Part shown: piece by piece, positions 60,613 to 64,000 of the stretch
Numbering within the stretch: the first letter of the stretch is position 1
Layout of the letters: each line of letters starts with the position of its first letter
From: Caprimulgus europaeus
Taxonomy: Eukaryota > Chordata > Aves > Caprimulgiformes > Caprimulgidae
DNA length: 64,000 nucleotides
Reading direction: 5' to 3'
NCBI GenBank assembly: GCA_907165065.1
Contig: OU015535.1
Location: 806,001-870,000 of the forward strand
Position numbers and translations under genes: made by a program
The notes under the pieces: model-generated
Databases searched by the model: none
The model's input: the letters and a program-made list of their open reading frames with translations, nothing else
What the model was told of the DNA's origin: nothing

Positions 60613-61994
60613 GTCTTTGCTATATATGGGTAACCAAAAAATATCTTGTTACTTATGTATGAAGTCCTTGGGCACACTATTCTAAGAAACTTGGATCTTA
60701 ATGAGGTCCACGCTATCATTTACCATTTGTTACTAGATAAAAACAAGAGTTACTTCAGAGTTAAATAACGTCTGGTTTCAAGTATGTTTGTAACTGCTGG
60801 AATAGGCAACAGATGCCAGTTTAGATAAGCTCCTAGCGTGTGGATGGAGGTAGGCATCTGCACTAATCATCTGCAATTTTACTGGAGAATTTGAGCGTAG
60901 AATTCTCTGTGCCAAGCTCTGGGAGAACCGTGACCCATTAGCATTTAGGGGTTCTCTTAACTGTGCAGTGGTGTGTTCAGTAACAAGTTATAGGTGATTA
61001 GGACACAGAAGTGGCATAAAAATTAAGAAGATTTTAAATAATCTTTATGATCATTAATATAAGACCAGGCATAACAATTTACTTTTATTATGATGAGATA
61101 TTTTTCATCTGTGTGACACATCTTGAAGTGGGCTATGCTCACACACGTTCTGTCATTCTTCTTCTGAACATAGCTCTTTTGCAGCAGTTTTCTCCTCCAT
61201 AACTCAGCCATGCAGGGCTGTGGGGGTTGAGTTCTTGCACAAAAGAAAAAGGTAAATTAGGGCTGTGCTAGGACCAGTCAGAAGCAGAAAGAGCTGGAGC
61301 AGTTTGAGATGGAACCACTCCTGCCACTGCTCTGCGGGACGTTATCACCTGGCAGCTGCAGAAGTGGTAGAGCTTGTCTGAGTGCTGCTCATCTACTTCA
61401 GTGCAAAGTTACTTTCCTGATTGGTATTTTTTTCAAAGTTACTAAGCTGTTACCTAGTTACCAGCTAATCACAGCCTGGTAACCATTTAGAGAAATCTAG
61501 ATCTTTATTTACCACAAGGTAAGTGACCCTAAATGAGTCAGTCTGGTGACACTTCAGCTGTCCAACTGTAAAACAGGAGAAGACGCCACACAAAATTTCT
61601 TTGTTCAGATGAAAACCACGGCATGAAAATAATTATGATTAATCTTGACAACACTAATTCAATTTAAAATATGCTTAACTGGTTTAAAAATAAAACTTTG
61701 GATTCCCTGCAACTGCAAGCCAGTGCTGCAGCTATTTAAGCCTGCGCCGCCTATCCCGTGCCTGATTTTCTGATCTGGTGTAAGATTGCTATTAATAGAG
61801 CAGAAGTGGGGTAACAAGAAAAAAAAGGGAAAAAAGTGAGATTAGCTAATTCTGCAAACATCCATGTTTGTTTCTTTCTTGCTTCACTGTAGAGAAGCGC
61901 TGTCAGAAGTTTAGTTTTCTGGTGGGGATGAATCTTTCCCTTTTGTGACTCTGGACCATCCATCCCTCCCCGCCTCCCCCAGTTCCGGCCCGGG

Positions 61995-62007
61995 GTTGCT
62001 AAGCGAC
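61995..62007. promoter_or_regulatory. Candidate RFX X-box
   Basis: GTTGCTAAGCGAC is one mismatch from the palindrome GTTGCTNAGCAAC bound by RFX factors. It directly follows a short GC-rich patch (CCGGCCCGGG). There is no identified gene nearby to connect it with. Confidence 0.3.
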
Positions 62008-62854
62008 ATGTTCTTCTCTTCTGTACTGTGCAGAGAGGAACAGATCAAAGACACCCACAGGCCTGAATTATTTTATAAATGAATTTAAAGAGACACTCTC
62101 CCGTGCTGTACTACGGAGGGGGAGATCAAGAGTTGCTCTATATACTGAGAGTATCTGGAGAATTAAACTGATGTCTTCTGAAAAATAAAAATTACTGAGA
62201 GCTATGTAATATTTACCTTTTTTTTTTCTTTTTCAGAACTAGAGTATGAATTTATGCTAATTAATTTTTCTAGTTTTATGGCAGTAGAGACATTGAATGC
62301 AGGCCAGGCTGCATGTCTGTACAACTTTCAAAAGTAAGGTTTTCTGTCACCCAATGACAAGCTTGCTGTTTTTTTTTACTCTTTTCATCTCTTGCAAAAA
62401 AGTTTCCATTATTCAAAAATATTTCATTTTCAAAATTTTAAATGCTTTCCTGACTTACATTAAAGGCGAGAAAATCGCAGGGTAGATTTCAAGCGGTATA
62501 TCTTTAAAAGAATAAATGAAAATGAGAAAGTAATCTGTTTAAATCAGGCAAAAAACCCTAAGACACCGATATCTCAGACCTTTCTGAAAAGAATAAAAAT
62601 CAAATTAATAATATTTAATTAAAAATTCTGGAAATACACAAGTTTAAATGTTACCTCTTACCAGACCAGCACTTATGTGGCATCAGCTCAGGTCTGCTGC
62701 TCTGTACAAGCTGTGAGGTTGTAAGAGCGTACTGGCTGTTCACGCAAGCGTCTCCTGAAAGAGAAAAGGGAAGAAATATTTGCCCTTGGATCTGCTCAGC
62801 TTCAAACACCATCAGTGGAAAAGGAAAAGGAAAAACCAACACTTTGTAACAAGG

Positions 62855-63334
62855 TGTCGCGCCAGAGGGAGGACCCGGACGCTCGATATGAGTGATCAGC
62901 AAGCTCCGTTTATTGATTACACACGTGCTCCTTATATACAGTGGTTAATTAAGCTCATGCATATTCTTAAAGACCCATACTGATTGGTTTATTGATTATC
63001 CTGGGAACTTTCTCCTTTGTTACAACAGGTGGCTTTGCTCTGTTCACATCCCAAGGACGTCAGCAGGGCACTCCTGCTTTGCGGTTACCAGCTAAAGCTG
63101 CTCCCTTCTTTTTCCCAGCTGAGTTTTGCTGAAGTTGTTTGTCTGCAGTCTCAAGGACAAGTCAGGATCCTGGAGACTTCTGCTCATTCACCCTGACCGT
63201 GCAATTGCTGTTATACTTATGTCAAGGGCCTAAGCTGGCTACTGCGGCCTGAGCCATTTCATACCCTCGCTGCTTCTGCTGAGCCTCTGATTGTACAACA
63301 GCTCCAGTGATCCATGGCCCCTGTCAAGGCAACA
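62855..63334 (-). mobile_element. Solo LTR of an ERVK-like endogenous retrovirus
   Basis: A 480-bp element, read on the minus strand from TGTTGCC to GCGCGACA, with TGT...ACA ends. It is flanked by identical 6-bp direct repeats ACAAGG at 62849-62854 and 63335-63340. On the minus strand it has a TATA box (TATATAAG, 62931-62938) and 17 nt later an AATAAA (62909-62914), so R must be very short, as in alpha/beta-like retroviruses. No gag, pol or env sequence adjoins it, so it is a recombined solo LTR. Six-base duplications fit the ERVK class. Confidence 0.88.
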
Positions 63335-63340
63335 ACAAGG

Positions 63341-64000
63341 CACAAGAGTCTCTCAAGACTTTCATTTCTGAAGACAGCATCCCTGCACAGCCTCAAGAAA
63401 AAGGAGAGGAACACAAGTCACACGCCCAAAGCATCACCCAAGCCAGTGAGAGGGACCATTTCCATGGAAAGCAAAACTCCCGGGTCAAACGGCTGCAAAA
63501 AAAAAGGCATCTTGAAAATTGCCTGTGAAATTCTTCCCGGGTGCAAATCTTGTTTTGTCACCAGCCACCTTCTCTGCATAAATAAATGTTTCCTTTAAAG
63601 CTTGTTCACACAAACAGGTGCTCATGCAACTACAGGCACTAAATCGCTGGCTTCAGGTGTAAGGTGTCCAGAGCTGACCTCACTCTCCTTGCAGCGTGCC
63701 CGGCCGCAGAGCAGAGCTGGCTCCTCGCTCTCATCCTATGCCCACAATCGCACTCTAGGACCATAAAGGGATTAATGTCACATAAATCTTCATCCAAAAA
63801 AAAAAAAAAGAGCATATTTATTTACATGCATTTATCTTCCAATGAGAAAACAATTCTCCTTTTTTCCTGCACCAGTAAAAGTCTCTTCAAAGTTCTGATT
63901 GCTTAGATTTGGCATTTAAAACCCACTGTACTAGAGTTAAAGTATGCATTTCAGAAAAGGGCTTAGCCAGCTTTTCCATTTCATTACTAGAGATCCATTA
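63341..64000. other. Flank right of the solo LTR, no gene recognised
   Basis: Unique sequence with an A14 tract near 63797. Open frames are short and unrelated to known proteins. Confidence 0.6.

Larger units (their letters stand above)
58187..62848. other. Intergenic stretch, AT-rich, no gene recognised
   Basis: AT-rich unique sequence holding one ancient-repeat trace (60541) and the X-box-like site (61995). Nothing coding is supported. Confidence 0.6.

Noticed and set aside
1-64000. tRNA, rRNA, CRISPR or bacterial-type operon features
   Set aside because: None seen. The tandem arrays have no spacers and the coding sequence is split by introns.

Overview
This is vertebrate, almost certainly avian, nuclear DNA. 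The evidence is six CR1 LINE copies ending in the bird-type 3' signature, a TGT...ACA solo retroviral LTR with 6-bp target duplications, and a split gene with long introns and GT-AG junctions. There is no bacterial-type gene organisation.

Left third (about 1-22,320, + strand): the 3' end of one protein-coding gene, which I identify as WNK2 (With-No-lysine kinase 2). Five coding exons can be placed: 1797-2018, 2965-3063, 8267-8311, 9860-10113 and 20042-20392. They join with matching phases (1, 1, 1, 0) into one open frame. They encode only the C-terminal tail; the kinase domain and 5' exons lie off the left edge. The tail carries the family block [11 protein letters not shown] and ends in a PPG..LR.T-stop motif like that of WNK1. 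A 3' UTR follows to an AATAAA at 22298. The UTR contains an AT-rich (TTTTA)n array, and the terminal coding exon is CpG-dense. A possible second terminal exon lies at 28047-28075 with its own AATAAA. The introns hold CR1 copies at 14-1258 (itself interrupted by a second CR1), 15757-16327 and 17997-18740, a (GTGAA)n array and a degenerate GCAAGATTT block.

Right two thirds (about 22,320-64,000): I find no convincing gene. The region holds tandem arrays: (AAACC)n at 31000-31269, a perfectly phased 41-copy 13-bp minisatellite at 39531-40063, and a 28-bp G-run minisatellite at 51661-51992. It also holds CR1 copies at 37604-38259 (+), 42376-43152 (-) and about 57230-58186 (+), a possible LTR remnant near 31.4-31.7 kb, weak traces of ancient repeats, and a 480-bp solo ERVK-type LTR at 62855-63334 on the minus strand. 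Long open frames in this part coincide with tandem repeats or CR1, or resemble nothing I recognise.

No complete new gene system is visible. The strongest leads are the alternative WNK2 C-terminus, the CPE-like motif array in the 3' UTR, and the two minisatellites with dense E-box or G-run content. Protein family statements come from memory of WNK and CR1 sequences, not from a database search.
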